Positions 45,709 through 56,845 of a stretch of DNA of 64,000 bases are shown one piece after another. This DNA comes from Linanthus parryae. Its lineage: Eukaryota; Streptophyta; Magnoliopsida; Ericales; Polemoniaceae. How positions within the stretch are numbered: position 1 is the first letter of the stretch; the number at the start of each line of letters is the position of its first letter. Position numbers and translations under genes: made by a program. A model generated the notes under the pieces. The model saw only the letters and a program-made list of their open reading frames with translations, searched no databases and was not told where the DNA came from. The stretch covers positions 2,471,501-2,535,500 of the forward strand of contig JALGPY010000035.1 in NCBI GenBank assembly GCA_023055425.1, in the 5' to 3' direction.

Positions 45709-48679
45709 GAGGGTTAACTATAACCCATCGTCCCAGTCTCCTCTTCTTGATGGAGACTAAAAATAAAAGACAATATATGGACAAAATTAGAAGAAAATTG
45801 AGGTTTCCTTGTGCTACATATGTGGATCCAGTTGGTATTTCTGGTGGTCTAAGCTTATGGTGGGTTTGGGATATTCAACTAGAAGTGCTGCTAACAACAA
45901 AAAGCCTGATCCATGTGAAGATTACTGAAAACAATATAGAGGAATGGTGGACCTTTGTGTACATGGATACAAAAGAAAAGGAAAAGAAGATAATTTGGGG
46001 AGAACTACAACAGCTGAGCAAGGATGTGCAAGGACAAACAAGGTGGAAATCAGTCACAGATTTGGAGGGTAAACAGATTTCTTGCTAGAATCAATGACTT
46101 GGGACTGATATAAAGAGAGTTTCAAGGCCCAACTCATACTTGGTGCAACCACAGAAGCCATAATCTAGTCAAAGAGAGAATAGACAAATTTCTCCACAAT
46201 TCTCGATGGTCCTTACTTGACCCCAATGCAAATTTGATACATGAAGCTGATATAGGGTCAGATCACTTCCCTTTGGTGATAGACACTGATAAGGAAGAAG
46301 GGAGGAAGCAAAAGCACTTTAGAATTGAAGAAGCTTGGCTACAACAACAGGAATGTAGAGAAATAATAACCAAGACTTGGGGTAATAGTGTCCAAGGATC
46401 AAGAATGAAAAGAGTGGAGCTGAAATTGAGGAATGTGAAACATAGTCTCAAAATGTGGAGAAGAGCCAAGTTTGGGAAATCAAAGATAGAAATTGAGAAG
46501 ATCAAAGCCAGAATCAAAGAAATTCAAGAACAGGATGCCATCAAGCATGATGAGAATGAAAGAAGAAAACTTTTATCTTCTCTATAGGAAATGTGGGCAA
46601 GGGAAGAATGTTTTTGGAGGCAAAGAGCAAGAACCAAATATCTCCAACTAGGAGATAAAAATACAATGTTCTTTCACATGTCTGTAATTCAAAGAAGCCA
46701 TAGGAATAGAGTTCAGAAACTTCTAAAAGCTAATGGGGCCTGTACACAATCTGAAGAGGAAATGTTGAGTTTGGTGGTCAACTTATTCAACAAAATCTAC
46801 AAGGGAGACAAAATTCAGAACCAAGGAAATACTATGCATTGTATCAAAAGAATTGTGACAAGTGATGAGAACAAGAAGCTAACTTGCTTACCTACTGAAT
46901 TGGAGGTCAAGAATGCAGCACATCAGCTCGGGAAGTGGAAAGCCCCAGGAACAGATGGCTTCCAAGGAGGGTTCTACCAAGATTGCTGGGATGATGTAAG
47001 TCCAGATATCTCTAAAGCTATTACTAGTTTCTTTGAAAATGGCTTCCTACTAAAAAGTTATAACCTTACAAGAATTGTCCTCCTCCCTAAAGTTGCACAT
47101 CCCAATCTCCCTATCCACTTCAGACCTATAGGTTTGTGTAATTTCAAATACAAAATTATCTCCAAACTCCTTGCTAACAGACTCAAACCACTTATCCAAA
47201 AACTTATCTCCCAGAACCAAACAACCTCTGTCCCTCACAGGAACATTCATGACAATATTATGATTGCAAGCACTATAATCCACCATATCCAAAAGAGCAA
47301 AAAGAGTGACCCTGTGTACTTGGTTCTGAAATTAGATCTCCATAAAGCATATGATATGCTTGACTGGTCTTTCATCATTGAAACCATGAGAAGATGTAGC
47401 TTCAATAAAAAATGGTTCCTCCTTATAGAACAATGCATTTCAACATTTTAGTACAAGCTGAGTTTGAATGGAAAAGATGTTAAATATATTAAACCAAATA
47501 GGGGCTTAAGATAGGGAGACCCCATCTCCCCCTATTTATTTGTCCTAGCTATGGAAGTCTTCACAAAGAATCTGGAAGAAGCAATAATCAATGGAGAAAT
47601 CCAAGGTTATGCACTCCCTAATCAAGGTCCTACAATCACAAGCCTCTGTTTTGCTGATGATGTAATAATTTTCTTGAAAGCTGAAGAAGGTTCAACCAAA
47701 AAGTTCAAGGAAATTATTGCAACCTTTGGTGCTGAGTCAGGCCTGAAGATGAACAGTAACAAATCTGGTATTTTAGTGTCTCCAAATGCTAGCAATGAGC
47801 TGAAATCAAAAATTATGGAGGAGATTCAAATGGCAATTCTTGAGGAAGATGCCATCTATCTGGGTGTTCCTATGTTCCGGGAAAAAATAGAAGAAAAGCC
47901 AATGTTTACTTAAGTGAAAGAGTTGTGAAAAAACAGAGTGGTTGGAAGCGTCTTTTACTATCAAATGGGGGAAAGGAAGTTATGGTGAAGGCAGTAGCTC
48001 AAGCAATCCCAAGCTACTTAATGGCTTCAACAATGCTCCCTGTGTATGTTCACAAAGCCATTAATGATGCAATAAGGAATTTTTGGTGGAACAACAATCC
48101 TAAAGAAAAGAAGATAAGCTGGGTGGCATGGGAGAAAATGGTGAAAGATAAAAAAGGATGGAGGTTTGGGTTTTAGAGACCTAAAATGCTTCAACCAAGC
48201 TATGATTGCAAAGCAAGGGTGGAGGGTGGCTAGTAATCCAGACTTACTACTTTCTCAAGTTCTAAAAGCTTTATACCACCCCAACTCCAACTTCTGGGAA
48301 GAAAAGACAAAACAGGGAGACGATAATGTGTGGAAAGGCCTTATGAAAACTAGAAATGTACTAGAAAAGGATTCTATGTGGCTGATTGGTGATGGTGAGA
48401 AAGTTATGGTGTTTCAAGACAGATGGCTGAAGGAAGACATCAATCTCAAAGATCATTGCAAAGCTAGCAATATCCCCCAAGAGATTAAAGTCAGTGATTT
48501 GATTAACCATCACTTAAAAAGCCGGAATGTCCAACTGATATGTAACCTCTTTGCCAAAGAAGCCTCACAGATTATACTAGCCACCCCTATCTCTTGGAAG
48601 AAGTAGGGAGATAAGAAGATCTGGGTATGGACAGAATCAGGAGAGTACACAGTTGTAGATACTGCTTTCCAGATAAACA
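45709..48679 (+). pseudogene. LINE ORF2: endonuclease and reverse transcriptase, broken, 3' truncated
   Basis: The sequence goes on from 43765. The endonuclease part has THRPSLLFLMETKNK (metal-binding Glu) and ends with GSDHFPLVI (46258-46284). A stop at 46586 comes before the reverse transcriptase region: KAPGTDGFQGGFYQ, then FRPIGLCNFKYKIISKLLAN, then LKLDLHKAYDMLDW. Stops follow at 47449 and near 47509, then SLCFADDVIIF with the catalytic Asp pair (about 47640-47672). The C-terminal region has the plant zf-RVT-like sequence (WLIGDGEKVMVFQDRWL). At least four stops or shifts are visible. The RNase H domain and poly(A) tail are absent; recognisable sequence ends at about 48679. This enzyme nicks DNA and copies LINE RNA in place. 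Confidence 0.88.
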
Positions 48680-49045
48680 GGTCGTCGCCACGTGGTAGCT
48701 ATCCAGCACACCTAGCTGTGCTCCATACACACCGGATCACCACCCGTGCTGATCCACGTGGGGGCTATGAGACAGGTCCCTCGCGCACCATAACACGGGA
48801 CTTGTAAGGACTTAGTGGTTTGGAGGCTAGGGTAAGGTCCGTCGCGCGCATGCGACAACCAAGCTTGCGCGCGACCTCTGGTAACCGACTAAGACATCCT
48901 AGGCTTACGTGTCCCATTAATGCAGCTAATCTCATAACGGTCTCCGATACTTGCGGACAGATGCGTAACGGTTCCTATATACACGGTCGAACGTGCCGTT
49001 GGGGGTTCTACCATTAAGCCGCCATTTATGGTGCACTAAACCCCC
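48680..49045. other. unidentified sequence, left of copia element
   Basis: 366 bp of GC-richer sequence of unknown origin with a hairpin (48841-48850 pairs with 48866-48875). Once the copia element is removed it continues at 54071. The joined piece of about 600 bp has a TATA-like ACTATATATAGG (54092) and TC-rich sequence downstream, an LTR-like promoter layout. No LTR pair or target duplication was found. Confidence 0.4.
48841..48875. repeat. 10-bp GC-rich inverted repeat
   Basis: GTCGCGCGCA (48841-48850) and TGCGCGCGAC (48866-48875) are exact reverse complements around a 15-nt loop. Confidence 0.9.
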
Positions 49046-49349
49046 TAATAACGGATCTTACACTTGGGCCAAATCATCAAGCCTGCACCAGAAGCCCAAG
49101 GTCATTGCAGTACAAACCCAAGCATTACTTTGTAATTACCCAATCATTATAAGGGTAAAATAGTACTTTTCCTATATGTTGCAAACCCTAAATATTTCCT
49201 ACCGTTAGATCTTGACCGTACAAATCTAACCGTTAGTTCAAGGCTATATAAGCCTCCTATTGCTGTATTTGTCATTCTGTTAATACAACTCTTCATCCTC
49301 TCTTCATCTTCTCCGCCTGCATTCTCAGAAACCCTAACGGGTTCTTTCA
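49046..49349 (+). repeat. copia 5' LTR
   Basis: It begins TAATAACGG and ends TTCTTTCA. It includes CTATATAAGCC at about 49245, a good TATA box for the genomic transcript. Confidence 0.92.
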
Positions 49350-49362
49350 TGGTATCAGAGCC
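49350..49362 (+). other. primer binding site (tRNA-Met), copia element
   Basis: TGGTATCAGAGCC directly follows the LTR and matches the 3' end of plant initiator tRNA-Met. The gag start codon is three bases further on. Confidence 0.92.
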
Positions 49363-49365
49363 TCC

Positions 49366-52300
49366 ATGGCTCTTGCCTCTCATACTCCGGCTTCACAGCC
49401 GTTGTATCTTCTCTCCAATATCCACAATTTGCTACCCTTCAAACTAGATTCTACCAATTTTGTTTTATGGAAGCATCAAATCGCTTCAATCTTTCGTACA
49501 CATACTTTATACGGTTACTTAGATGGTCCTATACCTTGTCCTCCATCGATTATTACCACCGATGGTGCACTGGTTACAAATCCGGCATATACAGCCTGGC
49601 ATCTTCAAAATCAGGCAGTTTTGACTATACTCAATGCAACTCTCTCTCAAGAATCTCTCACCCTTGTTATTGGATCTCTGACTTCTCGAGATGCCTGGCT
49701 TGCTCTTGAGCGTCGCTATGTCTCTCTCACCAGATCTAACATCTTATCTCTCAAATCGGAGTTCCACAATATTCAAAAAGGCTCCGATTCGATAGATATG
49801 TACATGCAACGCCTCAAATCAATCAGAGACAAGCTGGCGGTGGCCGGAGTTCAAACCGCCGATGAAGATCTAGTCCTCTACGCCCTCAGCGCGCTCCCGC
49901 CTGAGTACAACTCCTTCCGCTCCTCCCTGCGCATCCACTCAGAACCAATTCCCTTCGAGGAACTTCATGTCCTCCTCAAAGCTGAAGAACAGATGCATGC
50001 ATCCCAGATTCCGGTCGCTGATCTTTCCTCCCCCACTGCTTTCTTCCACAAACGCGGTGGTGGCGGAGGTGGTGGCCGACACCCTAACCATCTGAGGGGC
50101 GGAGGTGGCGGAGGTCGTTTCGGTCATCGAGGTGGCGGTGGTGGTCGATCCGACTTCAGAGGAGGTCGTTCCTATTCCGGATCTGGGTCTAACCCTAATT
50201 ATGGATCCGAGTATGGCGGCGGTTTCGGATCCGGGTATGGATCTAATTCAAATCGCGGTTCGGGTCGATCCGGTTACCGAGGCAGAGGAGGTTCGGGTCG
50301 CAGTTCAAATCCGATCAATTGCCAGATCTGCGGCTATGATTATCACTCTGCAATCGACTTCTATCACAGAATGGATTATGCTTACCAAGGCAAGCACCCT
50401 CCTGAACATCTCTCTGCAATGGCTGCTTCAACCTCCTCCTCACATCAAGATCAACCACCGACCTCTGATCTGTGGCTGACTGATACGGGTGCTTCAAATC
50501 ACTTAACTGCTGATTTTCGCAATCTCTCTCTTGCTGAACCATATACTGGAAATGATTCAGTCACTGACGGTAACAGATCCTCTCTCCCTATTCAGAACTC
50601 CGGTACTGCCTATCTCTCTACATCCAATAATTCTTATATGCTTTCAAATACTTTACATGTTCCTGGACTGTCTGTTAATCTGTTATCAGTTCATAAGTTT
50701 TGTTGTGATCACAATACACAGTTTGTTTTTGATAAAAATTCATTTTATGTTCAGGACATATCCACGAATCAAATCCTTTTTCAAGGACCTAGTAAAAACG
50801 GGCTTTATCCTCTGTCTTCTCTGTCTGCACCATCAAAACCCCAAGCCTTTTTGGGTCAAAGAGTCAAATCACATTTGCGGCATTCAAGACTTGGCCATCC
50901 TTCCTCTTCTGTCTTATCCAAATGTGTTAAATGTTTATATCCTTCTGTTAAATTATCTGCAAATGTTGATGCAATATGTGAATCTTATCTTGCTGGGAAA
51001 ATGTCTAGACTCCCATATAAACTGTCTGAAACTGCTACTGCAACTCCTTTGAATCTGCTTCATAGTGATGTTTGGGGACCTGCTTCAACATTATCCTACA
51101 ATGGCTTCAAATACTATGTGTTATTTATTGATGATTTTTCAAGGTTTACATGGTTATTTCCTCTTAAGTTAAAATCTGAAGTCTCTTCTGTTTTTGTCAC
51201 TTTTAAACTGTTTATTGAAAAAATGTTAGGATACTCAATTAAGATTCTCAGAACTGATGGTGGAGGTGAATACATTGCTTACACATTTCAAAAATTTTTT
51301 CAAGAAAATGGGATCACACATCATAAATCTTGTCCTTACACACCCCAACAAAATGGGATTGCTGAAAGGAAACATAGGCATATAATAGAGACTGCTGTCA
51401 CTCTTTTACATAATGCATCTCTTCCTAAAATGTTTTGGTATCATGCTGTTGCAACTTCAGTTTATTTGATCAATAGAATGCCAAGCTCAAATACTTATAA
51501 TAAATCACCATATGAAATTTTGTTTAAAGTAAAACCTGATTACAAGTTTCTAAAAGTGTTTGGTTGCAGTTGTTATCCTAGATTGACTCATTATAACTCA
51601 TCTAAATTAGATCCAAAAACCAAAAGATGCACCTTTTTAGGTTATGCTTCTGGATATAACGGCTATCTCTGCTATGATCAACAAACTAAACAGTTCTATG
51701 TCAATAGGGATGTAATTTTTGATGAGTTTACTTTTCCTTTTGCTACTTCTGCTTCTGCTTCTTATCCTTGCTCACATTTTGATGTCTCTGTTTCAGGTCA
51801 CAACAACACTGTCCCTTCATCTCCAACCCAGAATTCATCTGGGATATCTGCTGGTGTCATACCAGAAAACACCATTGCTGAGGGATATGATCCTCTGCAG
51901 CCACCTGAGGTGATGGTGTCTGGTGATTCAACACCATGTGGCAGTGTCAGGACACCTGCTACACTTGGAACAGATACTCCTAGAACAGATACAAACAACA
52001 CTGTCACTGCTGTTGAATCACATCACTCATCCACCTCCAGGCATGGCTTGGCAGAACAAGGTGACCCAATGATGCCCTCTCACCCTCCTCCCTCCACTAT
52101 TTCTACTCATCCAATGCAAACACGTAGCAAATCTGGAATTAGCAAGAAAAATTTGGTTTATTATGTTGCTCCTACTACTTGTGTTGGCTTCTCTGCTTTG
52201 CATCATACACCACACACACACTTAGACCCTACTACTTTCACAGAAGCTGTTAAATCACCTCTTTGGTGCCAAGCCATGTCAAATGAGGTTAACAGTCTTC

Positions 52301-53769
52301 TGTCACAAAACACTTGGACTTTGGTGATACCACCACCACAAGCTAATATAATAGGCAACAAATGGGTTTTTTCGCACAAAATATAATCAAGATGGTTCTG
52401 TTTCACGCTATAAAGCACGCCTAGTAGCTAAAGGTTTTCATCAAACTCCAGGCTTGGACTATGATGAAACCTTTAGCCCAGTTGTGAAGCATGCCACTAT
52501 CCGCACAATTTTGGCTCTTGCAGCCACCTTCTCTTGGCCTCTTCAACAACTTGATGTTAAAAATGCATTTTTGCACGGCTACTTGCGTGAAACAGTATAT
52601 ATGAAGCAACCAACTGGCTTCATTGATCAACAAAAACCCAAACATGTTTGCTTATTACATAAGTCCATATATGGGCTCAAACAAGCTCCACGAGCTTGGT
52701 TTGAGCGTTTCACTTCCTTTTTATGTTCTCTTGGATTTGTTGCCTCTTTTGCTGACTGTTCTCTTTTTATTCGACACAACCACAACAAAATTACTTTGCT
52801 TTTCTTATATGTTGATGACATAATTGTCACCGGCAATGACTCTAGCTATATTGACTTTTATTACACAAACTTAGTACTGAATTTCAGATGACCAATCTTG
52901 GTCACTTGACTTATTTCTTAGGCCTACAAATCACACGCACAACACATGGTTTATCTATCACTCAAGAAAAATACACCACTGATTTGCTTTCCAAATTCAA
53001 TATGACCAACTACAAGCCCAGCTCAACCCTTTTAGCTGGAGGTGTTAAATTTCATCTTCATCAAGGCACACCACTGCCTGACCCTTCTATTTATAGACAA
53101 TTACTTGGTGGCTTACAATATTTGACTTTTACACGGCCTGATATATCCTTTGCCGTGAATCATCTTTGTCAGTTTATGCACTCTCCAACAAATATACATC
53201 TCAGTGGTGCTAAGAGAGTTTTACGTTATTTACAGGGAACAAAAGCCCATGGGCTTTTTTACACAAAAGGCCATCTCCCTTTACAAATTTTCACTGATGC
53301 CGATTGGGCTGGCGATCCAACGGATCGTCGAAGCACCACTGGGCTTGTTGTGTTCTTGGGCCCAAATCCATTTCACTGGACTGCTAAGAAGCAGCCCACT
53401 GTCTCACGCTCTTCTACTGAGGCAGAATATCGGGCCTTACCCACAGGGGCCGCAGACATTTCTTGGTTTCGTCAATTATTTTACGACATAAAATTTTGTT
53501 TACCCAAACCTCCCTTACTTCATACTGATAATGTTTCTGCTATCTCTCTCACAAACAATCCAATTTTTCACGCTCGGACAAAACATATTGAAATAGATTA
53601 TCACTATGTCCGTGAACAAGCTCTTCTAAAACACTTACACATTTATTTTATTCCTAGTGCAGATCAGATAGCGGACCTCTTCACCAAATCTTTAGCAACA
53701 ACTCCATTTGAAGCTTTACGAGATAAGCTGATGGTCCGGCCTACTACCCATCAGTTTAAGGGGCCGTAA
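49366..53769 (+). pseudogene. copia gag-pol polyprotein with two frameshifts
   Basis: Residues 1-1006 (49366-52386) have a gag domain (FVLWKHQIASIFRTHTLYGY), a Gly/Arg/Ser-rich linker, a degenerate zinc knuckle at about residue 318 (CQICGYDYHSAIDF, last Cys lost), protease (WLTDTGASNHLT, about 370), the integrase zinc region (HSRLGHP ... CESYLAGK, one Cys lost) and catalytic core (HSDVWGP, RTDGGGEY, QQNGIAERKH; about 566-670). A one-base insertion in a T run at about 52370 shifts frame into reverse transcriptase (52387-52891, LLFLYVDDIIVTG). A one-base loss at about 52885 shifts again into 52888-53769, which ends the polymerase and holds RNase H (TDADWAGD, SRSSTEAEYRAL). The stop codon TAA (53767-53769) is the first three bases of the 3' LTR. 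Confidence 0.92.
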
Positions 53770-54070
53770 TAACGGATCTTACACTTGGGCCAAATCATCA
53801 AGCCTGCACCAGAAGCCCAAGGTCATTGCAGTACAAGCCCAAGCATTACTTTGTAATTACCCAATCATTATAAGGGTAAAATAGTAATTTTCCTATATGT
53901 TGCAAACCCTAAATATTTCCTACCGTTAGATCTTGACCGTACAAATCTAACCGTTGGATCAAGGCTATATAAGCCTCCTATTGCTGTATTTGTCATTCTG
54001 TTAATACAACTCTTCATTCTCTCTTCATCTTCTCCGCCTTCATTCTCAGAAACCCTAACGGCTTCTTTCA
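53767..54070 (+). repeat. copia 3' LTR
   Basis: 304 bp, begins TAATAACGG directly after the purine-rich TTTAAGGGGCCG. It ends CTTTCA, then ccccaaaa of the flank. Confidence 0.92.
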
Positions 54071-54405
54071 CCCCAAAAGGTCACTTCCCCACTATATATA
54101 GGATCGTTAGTTCCCCGTTGCGACACAACAAGACTCATAAGACACATTGGTCAAGTTCCATAGCTTACTGTCTCTCTCTCACAAGCAGGTACCAGTGCTT
54201 ACTCTCTCCCTACACACACCCTATAACTCTCCGTGTTCTTATTACCTGTTTGAGGTGTACACTTGGAGATCTCTTGAGGATTTCCTTGTACACATTTTGG
54301 TGAATCCGACATGAACATCCACCTTCAAGAACCTAAAATTTTGCCCATAATGTCTTCGGATCAAGTCATTCATCAAGAGACCAGTCTCCCTCTCATGAAG
54401 AGACC
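54071..54405. other. unidentified sequence, right of copia element
   Basis: It continues the unidentified sequence at 48680-49045. It contains ACTATATATAGG at about 54092 and CT-rich sequence, then a short plus-strand ORF start at 54311 that I do not recognise. Confidence 0.4.
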
Positions 54406-55035
54406 TCAGGAGAGGACGGACTGCTCAACACCACTCCCAACACTTGGGCTCCGGTTGTCACTGAGGGAGAACCCTCCTTGGAGTCTCTCGTCTGGTTTGG
54501 CCAAGGGTGCTAAGGGTTCAACAATCCCCATGCTTGGAAGATTCAGCAAGACCTTTATATCCTCCAAGGTAGGAGCAACTTCGAGATGGGAGAGATGAAA
54601 AGTGTGGGTCTTCCGGGAATACCTGGAAAATAACACCTTAAGCATGGTACTATCATGGTAAATATGAAGACCCTTGGTTGCACGAACGGCGTGGAAAATA
54701 TTAGCACGATTCAAGTAGGCTGCGTAATCACAAAGGATATGCTCCGACCATTCACCCATCCAGTCAAAACCCTCCATGAAGGACTGCGGTAGAATGTCGG
54801 TAAAACCATACAAGACGGCCTCTACGCCGAGGCGTTGCACATCCCCGACGTTAATCATGTCCCAATCAGATCTCACTGGTTCGGGAGCAAGTTGCAAGGC
54901 ATCATTCAACGGGGATGCTTGGAGGGGGGACGCCATAATTGTGGCCGCATAAAAATCGTCACCCCCAAGGAAGGGGGCTTTGCACCACAATTCGGTAGGA
55001 AGTTCTGGAACTTCAGCAGCTTTCTTGGGAGCCAT
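54406..55035 (-). CDS. plant mobile domain (PMD)-like ORF, C-terminally truncated
   Basis: 209 residues. The segment from about residue 88 (FDWMGEWSEHILCDYAAYLN), then ATKGLHIYHDSTMLKVLFSR, then YSRKTHTFHLSHLEVAPTLE and DIKVLLNLPSMGI matches the start of the plant mobile domain, whose hallmark is THTFHLPxGExTPTLEDVxxLLGLP. PMD proteins are found in transposons and in domesticated genes (the MAIN family) that act in silencing and meristem maintenance. The N-terminus (MAPKKAAEVPELPTEL) is unlike the domain, and the usual 200 or more residues after LLxLP are missing: the frame ends at VGSGVEQSVLS. It is either a captured transposon fragment or a truncated gene. No introns or TATA box were assigned. 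Confidence 0.55.
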   Translation of the reverse strand: MAPKKAAEVPELPTELWCKAPFLGGDDFYAATIMASPLQASPLNDALQLAPEPVRSDWDMINVGDVQRLGVEAVLYGFTDILPQSFMEGFDWMGEWSEHILCDYAAYLNRANIFHAVRATKGLHIYHDSTMLKVLFSRYSRKTHTFHLSHLEVAPTLEDIKVLLNLPSMGIVEPLAPLAKPDERLQGGFSLSDNRSPSVGSGVEQSVLS

Positions 55036-55302
55036 TGCTAATGCTTGAGTGGATTTTTTGTTTAAAGAGGAGGAAAGGCAGGAAAATCTACATCAAATGC
55101 ATAGAAGGGTTTAAATAAAATGTCTAGTTTTATGTTAGAATTGGATATAATTGGTGTAAGGGATATGGTAGAAGTCAAAAACAATGTCAGTACCTCTATA
55201 AGTGATGATGGGGGCTGCTGATGTCTTTTCTGTAATTTGTTGGGGTGTTTGTGTTTTTTATAAAATATATCCTTTTGTTCAAAAAAATAATAAAAAAAAA
55301 TA
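55036..55302. other. spacer between PMD-like ORF and inverted-repeat element
   Basis: About 270 bp of AT-rich sequence with nothing recognisable. On the minus strand it would hold the leader of the PMD-like ORF. Confidence 0.5.
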
Positions 55303-56734
55303 GAGCTTTCGACAGAAAACCCCATAGCAGTATCATCTCGCTGACACTGCGCTACAAACAGTTTGAGTTTTGACACATAACTCCCTTGCAGTATGCATTT
55401 CGCTGACATCGCGCACCAATCTTATCAACAACGTTAGTGGATGTCGATTTCCGTCAGTGACGTGGCTGTGCAATATGAAAATTAACACATAACCCCCTGC
55501 AGTATGAGCTTTAGTGACTTCGCACACTAATTAAAAAATTAATCTTTTTTTAAAAAGTTTATTTTATAATTTTAGTTTCTTTTTAAAATAAAATATTTAT
55601 GCAATGTTTTACCTAAAATTTAAAATATTATGTCGTAAAAGGTATGAGAAATATAAAATAAATTCTTTTCTTGTAGTAAATATTTATATTTTTTGATACA
55701 AAATATTAAATATCAATGTAAATATTTATGGTTAAAGACAAATGTTTAGAAAATATTCATAACAATATATATATATGTATATTTCACTCTCTATATGTGT
55801 GTTCTTTATCATCTTATTTTTTTTATAGATAGGTGCTATTTATTTAATGCAAAATAAAAACTACAAAACTATAAAAAAAAATGTCTTTCAAATGATCAAT
55901 GTATAATCACGTCAATTAATGACAGTTAAAAAAGACAAATTTCTGAAACTTTCTAATATTAGCTAAAATACTTCTTTAGTAACTACATGAAGCTTCGAGC
56001 AATGTGAAATGAGATTCTTTTTTCAAAAAATATTAATAACACCAAAGATTTATATTTTCTTGTTATGTGTTCTTTTCTCATCTTTTCCTATGTATAGATC
56101 CATGCCATTAATTTAATACAAGAGACAATAATAATTATAATAAATTATAAAAACAGTATGATCAATGTATAGTCATGCCTTATTAATGAATGCTAAAAAA
56201 GACACTTCCAGTATATAAATAATAAAATTATGAATCATTTTTTGTTTATTAACTAATAAATATTTCTTTAGCTTTGAAAATTGTTTTATAACTTTTTTTT
56301 TGAACTTTTACATGAAATAAAGAGCAGTGATTTCCTCAACGAATAACATGAGAAAATAACGCTCTGAGAAAATATAGATCTTTTTATTTTCTTCATCTTT
56401 TTTAGACATATTTTTATAATTTCGGTGAAACATTACATATATTTTTCTTTGAAAAATAAATTAAATTTCAAAATAAGCTTATCCAAAAAAGAAACTATAT
56501 TTTTATTTTTGTGTGCGATGTCTGTAAAACACATACTGCAAGGGGGTTATATGTCAATTTTCATACTGCAGTGCCACATCACTAACGGAAATTCATATGG
56601 ACTAACACGTCAATAAATTAGTGCGCGATGTTGGCGAAATGCATACTGCAAGGGGGTTATGTGTCAAAACTCAAAATGTTGGTAGCGCAGTGTCAGCGAA
56701 CTGATACTGCTATGGGATTTTTTGTCGGAAGTTC
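55303..56734. mobile_element. non-autonomous DNA element with ~220-bp terminal inverted repeats
   Basis: The left arm (55303 to about 55530) and the right arm (about 56513-56734) are imperfect reverse complements over about 220 bp. Their outer ends are GAGCTTTCGACAGAAAACC and, reversed from the right, GAACTTCCGACAAAAAATCC. Each arm holds three spaced copies of a CCCTTGCAGTATG block followed by CGCTGACATCGCGC-like sequence. The interior of about 1 kb is very AT-rich and non-coding. Long inverted repeats without a transposase suggest a Mutator-like element. A 9-11 bp target duplication could not be fixed in the A-rich flanks. Confidence 0.65.
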
Positions 56735-56845
56735 ATAAAATTATGAGGATAGTTGTTAAGATTTTTGCGACCTTAACTAAGGATAACATAGGATGTGACT
56801 GTTAAACCACTATGATATCGCCTAGGAAAGATTGACAGAGACCGA
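56735..56845 (+). other. short leader before gag fragment
   Basis: About 110 bp. The last part (CGCCTAGGAAAGATTGACAG) probably belongs to the same retroelement as the gag fragment that follows. Confidence 0.4.

Larger units (their letters stand above)
49046..54070 (+). mobile_element. Ty1/copia retrotransposon, probably Ale/Retrofit lineage
   Basis: Two 304-bp LTRs (49046-49349 and 53767-54070) differ at 7 positions by hand count (2.3%; roughly 0.9 million years at an assumed 1.3e-8 per site per year). A tRNA-Met primer site abuts the 5' LTR and one gag-pol ORF, broken twice, fills the interior. Flanking bases ccccc and cccca are a probable imperfect target duplication. LTR ends are TA...CA, not TG...CA. 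The short LTR and compact single ORF suggest the Ale/Retrofit lineage (inference). Confidence 0.92.

Noticed and set aside
50105..50479. 124-residue ORF overlapping copia gag in another frame
   Set aside because: Shadow of the Gly/Arg-rich gag linker; no independent support.
55062..56616. ORFs in and next to the inverted-repeat element
   Set aside because: They run across arm boundaries into AT-rich sequence and have no family features; no transposase motif.
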